DNA from: Bacillus sp. AFS015802
GTDB taxonomy: Bacteria > Bacillota > Bacilli > Bacillales > Bacillaceae_B
Assembly (NCBI RefSeq): GCF_002561455.1
Contig: NZ_NTUP01000009.1
Span: forward strand, 125-64,124
Length of the DNA: 64,000 nucleotides
Direction of reading: 5' to 3'
Position 1 is the stretch's first letter. Each line of letters opens with the position of its first letter. The translations under genes were made by a program, and so were the position numbers. The notes under the pieces are model-generated. The model saw only the letters and a list, made by a program, of their open reading frames with translations, did not search any database and was not told the origin of the DNA. Below are positions 27,844 to 37,800 of this stretch, one piece after another.

Positions 27844-28410
27844 TGCTCTTTCCCCGATCCGTACCGGGAGACCGTCGCTTATTCAGTAGAGCACTCAATC
27901 CATTGCGGCGACTGGCGTTGCGACACTCCGAGGTGACATTCTATCGAAATACGTCGCGTATTCGGCCCCCGATAAACCGTGCTGCTAAGCGATTCGCCGA
28001 TGTCCATCGGTCAACCAATTGGAGAAATGGCGTATGACGAGTTCCTCGGCGGTCTCTGATCTGGAATCCACCCCGACAGCGAGAGCCGAGAGGCGGAATT
28101 TCGGGGAGAGTTGCGGCGCGGGATTTGCATCACGGAATCCAAGCCGAGCGGTCCGGAAATCGGTCGGGGAGGTTGTCAAAAAAGAAGATAGATCAGCGGA
28201 CCGAACGGGGAGCGGATCGTCAGGAAAAGCATCTCGGGAAATGGATCTGGAGTCCGACAGCGTGGACGACGCGAGGCGGTTGTATGTCAAAAAATCATCT
28301 TTTGTACGCACAAAGTGCGAGCTGAAAAAGGCAGGAAAAACCACCGAGCGGAGGAAGGCTCCGCGCTCGTTGGACGGATGATCTATCAGGGATTTCGAGG
28401 GGGAAGGAGG

Positions 28411-28583
28411 GAGCGGTTATACGAGCGAAAGCGAGCGAATCAAGAAGAACCACCGACCGACGCGGGACCCGCTCGGAAAGCTCTGGCTGCCCTTGATTAG
28501 ACGTGATTTTGACGTGAATGCTGGGCGGGAAGCCCGGAGCGGTTATACGAGCGACAGCGAGCGAATCAGGAAGAACCACCGAC
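28411..28583 (+). repeat. Direct repeat of a 47-bp structured module
   Basis: 28411-28457 and 28537-28583 share GAGCGGTTATACGAGCGA then AGCGAGCGAATCA and GAAGAACCACCGAC with two differences. Each is followed by a GC stem containing GCGGGACCCG. A partial third copy of the AACCACCGA part lies at about 28337. Confidence 0.7.
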
Positions 28584-28799
28584 GGGCGCGGGACCCGCCC
28601 AGCATTCACGGGATGTCCTTCCAAGGCTGTCAGGACAAGGGCTTGACGCTCTGGTTATTCATACAGGTTAAGGTCTGCTGACCGAAAAAGACCGTTATCC
28701 CTTTATGGGGTAGCAGGTCCGGGGTTCCCGATGCGTCAGACGATAGTTGTCTGGTACTTAAAGGATTCAAGAAAAGAAAGGTTTTCATGCCGTGTGATA

Positions 28800-29200
28800 T
28801 GTTGTTTGATTCTTTATGCGTATGGCGTAACGCATGAAATGCACATACGATGCGACGCTTTCGTTTGCGCATACCCCGTGACGTCATTCATGCACATGCC
28901 ATACGCACGTCATACCGCACCGCGTGCGTATAGCGTATATGTTTATAACATGTCACATGATATACGCACATCATGGGCATTATCGTATGTCACACCCACA
29001 AGCAACGAACATAATCATGCCGTTTCACATCGCATACGCATGTCATGCGACATATCATAAACAGCTTTACACGGTGTGACATCCCGTGCTTATTTCCTGT
29101 GCAGGGGTTTCGTCGCGGGGTGTCGCATGGTGTGTGGCACGCCATGCGCACTCGTTTTAAGTGTATCGAATCACCCACCAGATGACGATGCCGTGTGACA
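28800..29200. repeat. CATACGCA-rich degenerate repeat region
   Basis: ATACGCAYRTCAT recurs at 28901-28913, 28962-28974 and 29034-29046, among many other CGCAT/ATGCG and CACAT/ATGTG words on both strands. No gene is supported. It directly follows the structured GC-rich region. Confidence 0.55.
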
Positions 29201-29255
29201 TGCGGTGATATTTTCGATGAAAGGGAAGACCAGAGGTGCGACCGAGCAGACTCAA

Positions 29256-29942
29256 TTAAGAGTCGACCTTTTGTGTTTCATAAATATCCAAAGAATGAGA
29301 TACGGAATTTTGGTAAGGTTCATCTGCATACTTTTCTTTCAGCTCATCCACGTTTAACCTTAGATTCAATCTCTCACCGATAATGAGTAGGTCTTTCCAC
29401 AATCCTTCTTTATGGTCCGGCCACCCCTGCATGTAATCTCCAAGAGTGGAAGCAGCCAGTTGGTTGTAAATACGGTCAGACCGATTTGTCTCTACTCCAT
29501 ACTGGACGGTAGTGGGTTCATTCGTCTCCAAATTAATACCGTGAAAGATTGGAGGCGAGGCTTCTCCCGCTTGTGACTCCCCTGTGCGGTTTGGTCGGTA
29601 AATACCTATATCATAGGGTTTTCCATTGGTTTCAACCCAAGAGTGGCAAAAGGCGAAAGGGATTGTTTCTGCTTCGGCGAACCCGAGCTTGAGTTGGGAT
29701 TCAATTCCTTGCTCCCTTAGCAGGATGTGCAGAAGGCTTGAAGTTGCGTGACAAGCGCCACGCCATCCCTGTCTGGTTGAGTGGTTATGGATGGAGAAAA
29801 AGGTGTCAGATAGGGTTTCGTTTGAACCTATCACAGCCGCTCTTTCTTTCCACCATCCGTTTTTGTCCAACGTTTTATTCAAACAGCATTTTTTATATTT
29901 TTTTCCGCTACCGCAAGGGCAAGGGTCGTTTCGTCCACTCAT
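29256..29942 (-). CDS. SEC-C motif protein with transglutaminase-like domain
   Basis: The 228-aa protein starts with a SEC-C zinc-binding motif (NDPCPCGSGKKYKKCC, residues 5-20). The rest has a possible Cys-His-Asp triad: Cys in RGACHATSSLL, His in FCHSWVE, Asp in KPYDIGIY, as in transglutaminase-like cysteine proteases and lasso-peptide leader peptidases. The partner or substrate is unknown. It is transcribed leftward, alone, and is flanked by non-coding DNA. Confidence 0.7.
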   Translation of the reverse strand: MSGRNDPCPCGSGKKYKKCCLNKTLDKNGWWKERAAVIGSNETLSDTFFSIHNHSTRQGWRGACHATSSLLHILLREQGIESQLKLGFAEAETIPFAFCHSWVETNGKPYDIGIYRPNRTGESQAGEASPPIFHGINLETNEPTTVQYGVETNRSDRIYNQLAASTLGDYMQGWPDHKEGLWKDLLIIGERLNLRLNVDELKEKYADEPYQNSVSHSLDIYETQKVDS

Positions 29943-30026
29943 TGTTGGTCCATCCTTCCTTTTTCATGTGATCGTTGTCTTTTAAAGATAACATAGAAAT
30001 TTACCCAAAATGTGGTAGTGATGCAA

Positions 30027-30065
30027 AAAAGACTGGCTCAGTTAAGGTTAAAGAGTCGGTCTTTT
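30027..30065. terminator. Bidirectional terminator-like hairpin
   Basis: AAAAGACTGGCTC (30027-30039) and GAGTCGGTCTTTT (30053-30065) pair with one G-T mismatch. It lies upstream of the SEC-C gene, so it probably belongs to an unseen or lost transcript. Confidence 0.6.
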
Positions 30066-30886
30066 GTGTTATAGTTTCGCATACCTATCGCTCATTTAGC
30101 TTTTTGAGATCTGCAGGCATGGAACGATAACCGATACAGCCCCTTGATATATTCTTTTGCTTTTCAACTTGTTCAGTCACATATCGACGAGCTATCGATC
30201 GAGTGACTTTTCTCGGATCGTTGTCATTTTGCGAAGTATTATCACATTGTAGGCTTTATAAGGTATCCACTTTTTCCTCTTGAAAAAGAGGAATTATGCT
30301 TCCTGCTTTATTCCTTTTTAAGTCCTAAAGGTTCCTATTTACTCTGTAAATGTACCTTGTTTGGATCGTTATTGCATGTATGCAAGTATTTGTTGATGAA
30401 GAAAGTGATATTCTGTTCTTTTGGAAAGAGAGTGGTTATTGCATCTATGCAAGTAATTTTCGCTCCATTGTTCCTGCTTTCTTCGAAAAGTCCCTGCAAT
30501 GTCCCTGGATTTCCGAGGCGAAAAGGATCACCTAAATCGTTTTATCCCAGGGGCTCACAGAGTCATGTTCCTTAGTTCCTCTTTTTTATAATGAAAGACT
30601 TATAAAGAAAACATATAGATAGACATATTACACATATAAAAGATTCCTCAGAAAAACCAGGAACTAAGGATCATATCTCGAATTCAAGGTTTTTTTGAAA
30701 AAGGAATTGCCTTTTCTGTGACTTAGGTGTTGCCTCTAATTTGGATTTCATACTATATATAGATCGTAAATCACACGCAAAAACAATATATTGATTTATT
30801 TGGGTTTTTATGGTATATTATTGATAAATGGAAGATTATCCTGAACTTTTGATTATCGATAAAATTAATGCTGGGGGTTATCACTC
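30066..30886. other. Long intergenic region with twin palindromic repeats
   Basis: No convincing gene in 0.8 kb. ATTGCATGTATGCAAGTA (30371-30388) and ATTGCATCTATGCAAGTA (30438-30455) are near-identical palindromic repeats 67 bp apart. CTTAGTTCCT (30571-30580) and AGGAACTAAG (30659-30668) form a long-range inverted repeat. Confidence 0.5.
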
Positions 30887-31144
30887 ATGAAAGATATGGA
30901 TAGGAATATTGAAATGAAATGTAATATTTGCGGCAACGATCAGTTTTCAAGCGTCGATGAGAATGTTGAGGATCTGATGAGTGCTCCAGATGTAACGGAA
31001 ATAAAATGTTCGGATTGCGGTCGAGTGGTAACTAAAGAACAATTAATTGAAGAAAACAGTGAGATAATCAACGCTAACATTGAAGATTTTAAAGATGACA
31101 TTATGAAACAAGTACACAAAGAATTTAAGAAGATTTTTAAGTAG
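30887..31144 (+). CDS. Small zinc-ribbon protein, 85 aa
   Basis: Two CxxC knuckles, CNICGND and CSDCGRV, at about residues 12-15 and 44-47, make a zinc ribbon. A helical acidic C-terminus follows. No catalytic residues are seen. It precedes the next gene by 8 bp, so the two form an operon. Function unknown. Confidence 0.7.
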   Translation: MKDMDRNIEMKCNICGNDQFSSVDENVEDLMSAPDVTEIKCSDCGRVVTKEQLIEENSEIINANIEDFKDDIMKQVHKEFKKIFK

Positions 31145-31152
31145 GTCAATTT

Positions 31153-31650
31153 ATGGTTTTTACTGAGCTGTGGATTCTAATAAAAGATGTGTTTATATAT
31201 ATCGTTAAATATGCACTTCCTATAGCAGCCCTTGTGATATCTTGCCTCTCATATAGAGATTCTAGAAAAGCTAATAAGATTAGGGGAAGACTTAACGAAG
31301 TTGAAGAAAAATTGAAAAATTTTGAACTAGAAGAAAAAGAAAGGGAACGAGAAGAGGCAACTAAAGCATGTGTAGAAGCTCGTGTTGTAAAAATTTCAAA
31401 AGGAAAATATAAGATGAAAGTGTGGAATTCAGGTAAGGCAACGGCCTATAACGTAGATTTCGAAACTCAACCAGAGTATGAGAACATGGTATTTAAAGAA
31501 AAAGTGCCGTTTGAGTTTCTCGAGCCAGGAAAGAATTTTGAGGAGCATGTTTTAGTGTACATGGGGACACCCAGAAAATTCAACCTTACTACCCACTGGG
31601 TAGATAGCCAAGGCAAACCACACTCCAAAGATCAAATTTTATCAGTTTAA
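31153..31650 (+). CDS. Membrane-anchored protein with coiled coil and beta domain, 165 aa
   Basis: One N-terminal transmembrane helix (YIVKYALPIAALVISCLSY) is followed by a charged coiled coil (about residues 40-75) and a beta-sandwich-like domain at about 76-165. No family recognised. It lies 8 bp after the zinc-ribbon gene. Confidence 0.6.
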   Translation: MVFTELWILIKDVFIYIVKYALPIAALVISCLSYRDSRKANKIRGRLNEVEEKLKNFELEEKEREREEATKACVEARVVKISKGKYKMKVWNSGKATAYNVDFETQPEYENMVFKEKVPFEFLEPGKNFEEHVLVYMGTPRKFNLTTHWVDSQGKPHSKDQILSV

Positions 31651-32083
31651 ATTATAAAGGTGAATGGTGAAAGTGTTACATCAACACTTATTACCAATAT
31701 TATTTCCGTTGAGATAGATAAGGATAGAACGTACCTCTTCCCATCCCAACAGCTCCCATATATACTAACTATAATATTCTTTATAATCTTACATTCTCAA
31801 GGCCATATCTAACTTGGATTGGTCTTTTTTTCTGTCTCTTTTATACCTGCGAGCTCCTGAGGAAAATGCCATTGCTAACGATACCAATTGATTAAGTGAA
31901 TTATCTAACGTTTGCGACAGTGAAGACAAATGTTGTGAATAACACGTGAAGAGGGTTTAATGTTATTTCATGTTTTAAACTAGCCTGTTGTATTACGTCT
32001 CATTACTTTAATGATTCTCTGTAATTATATGTTAAAATAGTGGTGTAATAAAACGAATTCACTGGAATTGACGGAGGTCTACA
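31651..32083. other. Intergenic region before the hsd operon
   Basis: No gene. A GGAGG ribosome binding site lies before hsdM and a TTAAAAT -10-like sequence at about 32032-32038. Confidence 0.45.
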
Positions 32084-33628
32084 ATGGTAGCAAAAGCTGA
32101 TATAAATTTTCAAAAAGACTTATTCGAGGCAGCCACAAACATGCGTGGAAGTGTGGCTCCTGCTGACTATAAACATTACGTATTACCACTAATCTTTCTA
32201 AGGTATTTATCTAATCGTTATGAAATGCGTAAAGAAGAGATAGACAGTTTAGTTAAAGATCCTAAAAGTGATTGGTACGCTTCTGATGAAGAAACGCAAC
32301 AGGTAATCAAAGAAGATCCAGACATGTATATGTCTGAAAACGTATATGTTGTACCTGAAGAGTCTCGTTGGAATTACATATTAAGAAATGCCAAACAACC
32401 CAATATTAAAGAGATCCTTGATAGTGCGATGAAAAGGCTTGAGGAAGAGAACCCTGACTTAGAAGGAATGATGCCTCGAATTTTCCAAGGTAGTAATTTG
32501 CCCACAGAAAATGTTTCAGGATTAATAGAAATCTTTTCACGAGATATTTTTAGTACTCGTGACGAGCGAAGTGTCGATGTATTGGGACGGGTATATGAAT
32601 ACTTTATCTCAGAATTCGCATCCACCGAAGGCCAACGCGGTGGAGAGTTCTATACGCCTTACTCAGTAGTAAGTCTACTTGTTAGAATGCTAGAACCTAT
32701 TAAAGGAACTGTGTTTGATCCAGCTTGTGGTTCAGGCGGTATGTTCATTCAATCAGAGGAGTACTCTCCTCGTCGCCATGAACTTTCTTTTTATGGACAG
32801 GAGAATGTAACAACGACAGCTCGATTAGGAAAGATGAACGTATTACTCCACGGCCTAAATGCAGACATGCGTCTAGGAAACTCATTATTAGATGATAAGT
32901 TCCCAGATTTAAAGGCTGATTATGTGATTGCCAATCCTCCATTTAACCAAGATGGGTGGGGAGCAGATCGAATCTCTAGTGAAGACCCACGCTTAGTTGG
33001 ACCAATAACCGATTCAAATGCCAACTATATGTGGATGCAACATTTCTTTCACCATTTGAATGACACAGGCTCCGCAGGATATGTTATGGCCAACGGAGCA
33101 ATGACAACAAATCAAAGAGGAGAAAAACCTGTTCGTGAGTGGTTTGTTAATAATGGTTATATTGATTGTATTGTTGCATTACCTGAAAAATTATTTTTGT
33201 CTACAGGAATCCCTTGTTGTCTTTTCTTCTTGAGTAAAAATCGTGATGGGAAGGGTAACTATCGTGAACGTCAAAAAGAAATTTTGTTCATAGATGCTCG
33301 CCATAAAGGATCACTAGTAAGTAGAAAGCAAAGAGCACTGGCCGAAGAAGAAATTGAAGAAATTTCAAAAATATATCATGACTTTAAGTTCGAGGAAGTT
33401 AAGGTTGAAGACATCCCCGGATTTTGCAAGGTTGTAACGCAGGATGAAGTTAAGAATAATGATTATAAGTTATCCCCAGGTATTTATGTTGGTGCTGAAG
33501 AATTAGAGGACGATGGTGAGCCTTTTGAAGAGAAAATGGAAAAATTAAGAACAAAATTGATCGATCAATTTTCAGAGTCAAATCGCCTTCAGGAGAAAAT
33601 TAAGAAGAATTTGGAGGAATTGACTTGA
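32084..33628 (+). CDS. hsdM: Type I restriction-modification methyltransferase subunit HsdM
   Basis: HsdM methylates adenine N6 in the target of a type I R-M complex. The 514-aa protein has an HsdM_N helical domain at about 8-150, the SAM-binding DPACGSGGM at residue 212 onward, and the catalytic NPPF motif at residue 284. It overlaps hsdS by 4 bp. The complex protects host DNA and, with HsdR, cleaves unmodified phage DNA. Confidence 0.96.
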   Translation: MVAKADINFQKDLFEAATNMRGSVAPADYKHYVLPLIFLRYLSNRYEMRKEEIDSLVKDPKSDWYASDEETQQVIKEDPDMYMSENVYVVPEESRWNYILRNAKQPNIKEILDSAMKRLEEENPDLEGMMPRIFQGSNLPTENVSGLIEIFSRDIFSTRDERSVDVLGRVYEYFISEFASTEGQRGGEFYTPYSVVSLLVRMLEPIKGTVFDPACGSGGMFIQSEEYSPRRHELSFYGQENVTTTARLGKMNVLLHGLNADMRLGNSLLDDKFPDLKADYVIANPPFNQDGWGADRISSEDPRLVGPITDSNANYMWMQHFFHHLNDTGSAGYVMANGAMTTNQRGEKPVREWFVNNGYIDCIVALPEKLFLSTGIPCCLFFLSKNRDGKGNYRERQKEILFIDARHKGSLVSRKQRALAEEEIEEISKIYHDFKFEEVKVEDIPGFCKVVTQDEVKNNDYKLSPGIYVGAEELEDDGEPFEEKMEKLRTKLIDQFSESNRLQEKIKKNLEELT

Positions 33629-34875
33629 GTATAGAATTTTCAAATTATCGCTTAGGTGATATTGCTGATGTACAAACGGGACCATTCGGTAGCCAACTGC
33701 ATCAAAAAGATTATGTTGACATTGGAACCCCCATAATTACTGTGGAACATTTATTGGATAATAGAATTAGTCACGTGAACACACCATACGTATCAGATGA
33801 GGATAAGGAACGCCTTTCTAAATATAAGTTATTTAAGGGTGATATTGTATTTAGTCGGGTAGGCTCTGTTGATAGAAGAGCATATGTTAGAGAAGAAGAG
33901 AACGGATGGTTATTTTCTGGTCGTTGTTTAAGAGTAAGGGTTAAAACTCAAGAGGTTTCTTCTCTTTACCTTTCTTATTATTTTGGGCTCGAATCTTTTA
34001 AAGCATATATTAGGAGAATTGCTGTTGGGGCAACTATGCCATCAATCAACACGCAAATTTTGAGTGATATAGAAGTAAAGGTCCCACCAATTAATGTTCA
34101 ACATAAGCTAGAAGATATACTAGACTCCATTGATGAGAAGATAGAACTTAACAAAAAAATGAACCATACTCTTGAAGAAACGGCGATGACCCTTTACAAA
34201 CATTGGTTTGTGGATTTTGGTCCTTTTCAAGATGGTGAGTTTGTAGAATCAGATCTGGGAATGATTCCAATAGGATGGGAAGTTGTTGGTGTTTCCAAGT
34301 TCTCAAATATCATAGGTGGGGGAACACCTAAGACTTCGATTGAGGAATACTGGGGAGGAGAGTTTCCGTGGATATCAGTGAAGGATTTAAATTCTCAAGT
34401 AATAATGCAAACTGAAAAAACGGTTACAAAAAAAGGTATAAAGAATAGTTCAACTAAACTTCTCCCTACTTTTTCTACGGTTATTTCTGCCCGTGGCACA
34501 ATAGGTAATATAAGTATTACAGGGGTAGAAATGACAATGAACCAGTCGTGTTATGCATTTAGTAGTCCATATGATTTAGATGTGTTTACTTATTTATCCA
34601 TAAAGAAGTCAATAAATAATCTGATAAAACAGTCTCATGGTTCTGTCTTTAATACGATAACAAAATCTACTTTAAATTCATTGAAATTTTCTTATGAACA
34701 TGATCATGTAAAAGAATTTGAAGAGAAGGTTAAACCTTACTACATGCAAATTAGAAGTAATATAATAGAAAATAATAATTTAGAGGATTTGAGAAATTAC
34801 TTGCTTCCAAAACTATTATCGGGTGAAGTCAATATACCTGAAGTAGAAGAAGCGGTAGGGAACGTGATGCAATAA
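33625..34875 (+). CDS. hsdS: Type I restriction-modification specificity subunit HsdS
   Basis: The 416-aa protein has two target-recognition domains (about 1-155 and 200-360), each followed by a conserved helix; the central LEETAMTLYKHWFVDFGPF marks the spacer. The two domains recognise the two halves of a bipartite target, which cannot be read from sequence. It starts at TTG 33625 inside the hsdM stop. It lies between hsdM and hsdR. Confidence 0.95.
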   Translation: MSIEFSNYRLGDIADVQTGPFGSQLHQKDYVDIGTPIITVEHLLDNRISHVNTPYVSDEDKERLSKYKLFKGDIVFSRVGSVDRRAYVREEENGWLFSGRCLRVRVKTQEVSSLYLSYYFGLESFKAYIRRIAVGATMPSINTQILSDIEVKVPPINVQHKLEDILDSIDEKIELNKKMNHTLEETAMTLYKHWFVDFGPFQDGEFVESDLGMIPIGWEVVGVSKFSNIIGGGTPKTSIEEYWGGEFPWISVKDLNSQVIMQTEKTVTKKGIKNSSTKLLPTFSTVISARGTIGNISITGVEMTMNQSCYAFSSPYDLDVFTYLSIKKSINNLIKQSHGSVFNTITKSTLNSLKFSYEHDHVKEFEEKVKPYYMQIRSNIIENNNLEDLRNYLLPKLLSGEVNIPEVEEAVGNVMQ

Positions 34876-34896
34876 AAAGAGGAGGGATGAGAAATC

Positions 34897-37800
34897 ATGG
34901 GACGCCTAATGGAATCGGATTTTGAAGAAACGACGATAGAACGGCTGAAGGGTCTTGACTATACGTATTTACATGGTCAAGAACTTTTTCAGAAGGGGGA
35001 GCGTGAGCGAGTTCAGGAGGTTGTTCTTAAGGGAAGGCTCAAATCTTTCCTTCGGAAAACCTACTCAATGATTCCTGATAACGAAATCAGTCGTTTGGCA
35101 AACTTATTTATCTTAAATGAAGGGGTAGGCTGGGAAGAACGTAATTTCGTTTTTCATCAAAAGTGCGTAAAGGGAATTGAGTTTGTTTACGAGGATAAAG
35201 ATGAAGAAAAAGTTCAACATGTCTACCCGATCGATTGGACTGAGGCTGAGAATAATGACTTTTTAGTTGTAAACCAGGTATCAATAGAAGGTCGGATGTC
35301 TCGTCGCCCAGACATCATTGTTTACGTAAACGGATTGCCGCTAATTTTGTTTGAACTTAAAAATCCAAATAAAGAAAATGCAGCAGTCCATGATGCATAT
35401 ACTCAAATCCGCAACTACACCCATGACATCTCCCAACTTTTTGAATACAATGCATTTACAATTATATCAGATGGCATCGAAACAAAACATGGGATGCCAT
35501 CTGCCCCTTATGATTTCTTTGCTTCTTGGAAAACAATAGATGGAATTAACGTAGACAATAATGTGGTCAACACTATGCGCACGTTAATCCAAGGATTGTT
35601 GGAGAAGGATCGACTATTAAACTACATACGTAATTTTATCGTTTATCTTGATAAAGGTGATTCAAAAATCAAGATCGGTGCAAAGTATCATCAGTTTTTT
35701 GGAGTGAATTTTGCAGTCGAAGAAACGATTCGGGCGACCCGCCCAGAAGGGGATCATAAAATCGGTGTGATGTACCATACAACAGGTTCTGGTAAGAGCA
35801 TCAGTATGTTGTTGTATTCAACCATATTATCTAAGCACAAGGATTTGGATAATCCTACAATTATTGTACAGGTTGACCGCAACGATCTGGATGAACAACT
35901 CCATGACACATTTTCAGAAGGTCGAAGTCTAATCGGACATATTCATCATGCGAAAAAAGCAGATCAGTTGAGGGATATCCTTAGAGGGGAGGGAGGGCAG
36001 ATTGTATTCTCCACGATTGAAAAATTCCGCTTAAAAGAAGGCGAAGCTAAACATCCGGTTTTATCGGAACGAAGGAACATTATTGTGATTTCAGATGAGG
36101 CCCACCGAACACAGAGTGGCTTCGATGGAGGGTATGCAGCCCAACTACGCTTTGCTGTACCGAATGCTTCCTTTGTTGGGTTTACCGGGACACCAGTTAA
36201 ATTACTCGGTAATAACACAGAAGAGATATTCGGCCATGTTATTCACCGTTATGATATGGCACAAGCCGTACAAGATAAAGCTGTATTACCGCTTTATTAT
36301 GAAAGCCAAATGATTCCATTAGATTACGATGGAGCGGATATAGATGAAGAGTTCATTGATCTAGTCAACGAGGTGGGGCTAGATGATGAGGAGTCACGAT
36401 CTTATAAATTGAAATGGGCAGCTTTAGAGAAAGTAGTTGGCACACCCAAACGTCTCCAAAAGATGTCTAAAAGTATATTAGATCATTTTAATAAGGCCGC
36501 AGACCCATATCAAAAGGGCATGATTGTGTGTATGAGTCGCCAGGTCGCCGTTCGCTTGTATGATGAATTAAAGAAGCATGATGATTGTCCAGAAGTAGAG
36601 ATTATCATGACAGGTGATGTATCAAAAGATCCTGACTCGTGGCGACAGGTTAATCCAGGTAGTAAGTACTCTCATATTAAAACGAAAGAAGAGCAAGAGG
36701 AAGTAAAAGGTCGATTAAAGAAGACTGATGATTCGCTAAAGTTAGTCATTGTGGTTTCGATGTGGCTTACTGGATTTGATGCACCAAATCTTTCATTCTT
36801 GTATGTCGATAAACCAATGCAGGGCCATAATCTTATACAGGCTATTGCTCGTGTAAACCGAGTTTTCCCTGGTAAGGAGGGTGGGCTTATCGTTGACTTT
36901 ATTGGTATTGCTACATCCCTTAAGGAAGCAACGAATCAATATACGGGCGATAACGCAACAAACAACATGGACATTGATGTCGCTCAAGCAATTGGTGTGT
37001 TTAATAGTAAGCTAGAAGACGTGCGTAAATACTTTGGTAACATCGAACATAGAGATGATTGGCGCTCTCTTTCTAAAGTAAGTCGAGATGATTTGATTGC
37101 AGATCTTGTGAATGATCAATTAAACGGAGAACCAGAAGCGTTTGTTGAGAGGTGCGTTAAACTAGAGAAGGCATACAAGTTGGTCAAACATCTTGATAAC
37201 GTCATCCCATATTCGGATGAAGTTACTCTATATCAAATGATCCGTATTCAAGTGAGAAAATACCTATCAGCGCAGAACACTGATTTTAAATCAAACCGTA
37301 CTGTTGAAGAACGGCTAAATTCCTTGATTGATCAACATTTAGAATCAAAAGAACCGGTTGATATCTATAAAGTTGCTGGTATTGAAAAACCTGATATCAG
37401 TATTCTTGATGAAAATTTCCTTAAAGATATGCAACAAAAACAAGATCATGAGGATCTGCGACTGAAACTGCTGAAGAAATTACTAGAAGACCATATTAAA
37501 GTCCACTTCAAGCGAAATAGCCCAAAAGAACAAAAGATGCGTGAACTACTTGAGAAAACGCTAAAAGACTACCATAACCGCATCATACAAGCCGCAGACG
37601 TGGTACGAATGATGACTGATATGAAAAACCAAGTCGATGACGAAGTAGACTATCGTAAAGAACTGGGGCTTTCAGACGAGGAAGTTGAATTCTATAAAGC
37701 AATTACATCTTTGAAAATGGAGGCTTTTGACAACAAATTCTTAGCGGATCTCATTCATAAAGTAGTGAAGGAATTAAAGAAGAACTTGAGTCAAGACTGG

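Larger units (their letters stand above)
27540..28730. other. GC-rich, gene-free, highly structured region (candidate ncRNA)
   Basis: The base composition jumps to GC-rich compared with its AT-rich neighbours. No frame has a plausible start and ribosome binding site. There are many stems: 27549-27557 with 27567-27575, a three-way junction at 27777-27843, and a perfect 16-bp pairing of 28514-28529 with 28594-28609. A 47-bp module is repeated. Large structured RNAs are known in phages and mobile elements (for example GOLLD and ROOL), but I cannot match this one to a named class. Confidence 0.5.

Noticed and set aside
27692-28037. Small arginine-rich open frames around the three-way junction
   Set aside because: They cross perfect RNA stems on both strands and have no start signals.
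28295-28335. Group II intron domain V
   Set aside because: GTACGCACAAAGTGCGAG recalls part of it, but the AGC triad, bulge and full 34-nt pattern are missing, and there is no reverse transcriptase.
28019-28381. Overlapping open frames on both strands in the GC-rich region
   Set aside because: Open only because GC-rich DNA has few stop codons; low-complexity Arg/Ser products, no ribosome binding sites, and the sequence is built from stems and repeats.
28800-29200. CRISPR-like array in the ATACGCA repeat field
   Set aside because: Only three short repeat copies with unequal spacing; no cas genes or leader.
30350-30575. Open frames of 61 and 72 codons covering the twin repeats
   Set aside because: No ribosome binding site, and they run through palindromic repeats; treated as non-coding.
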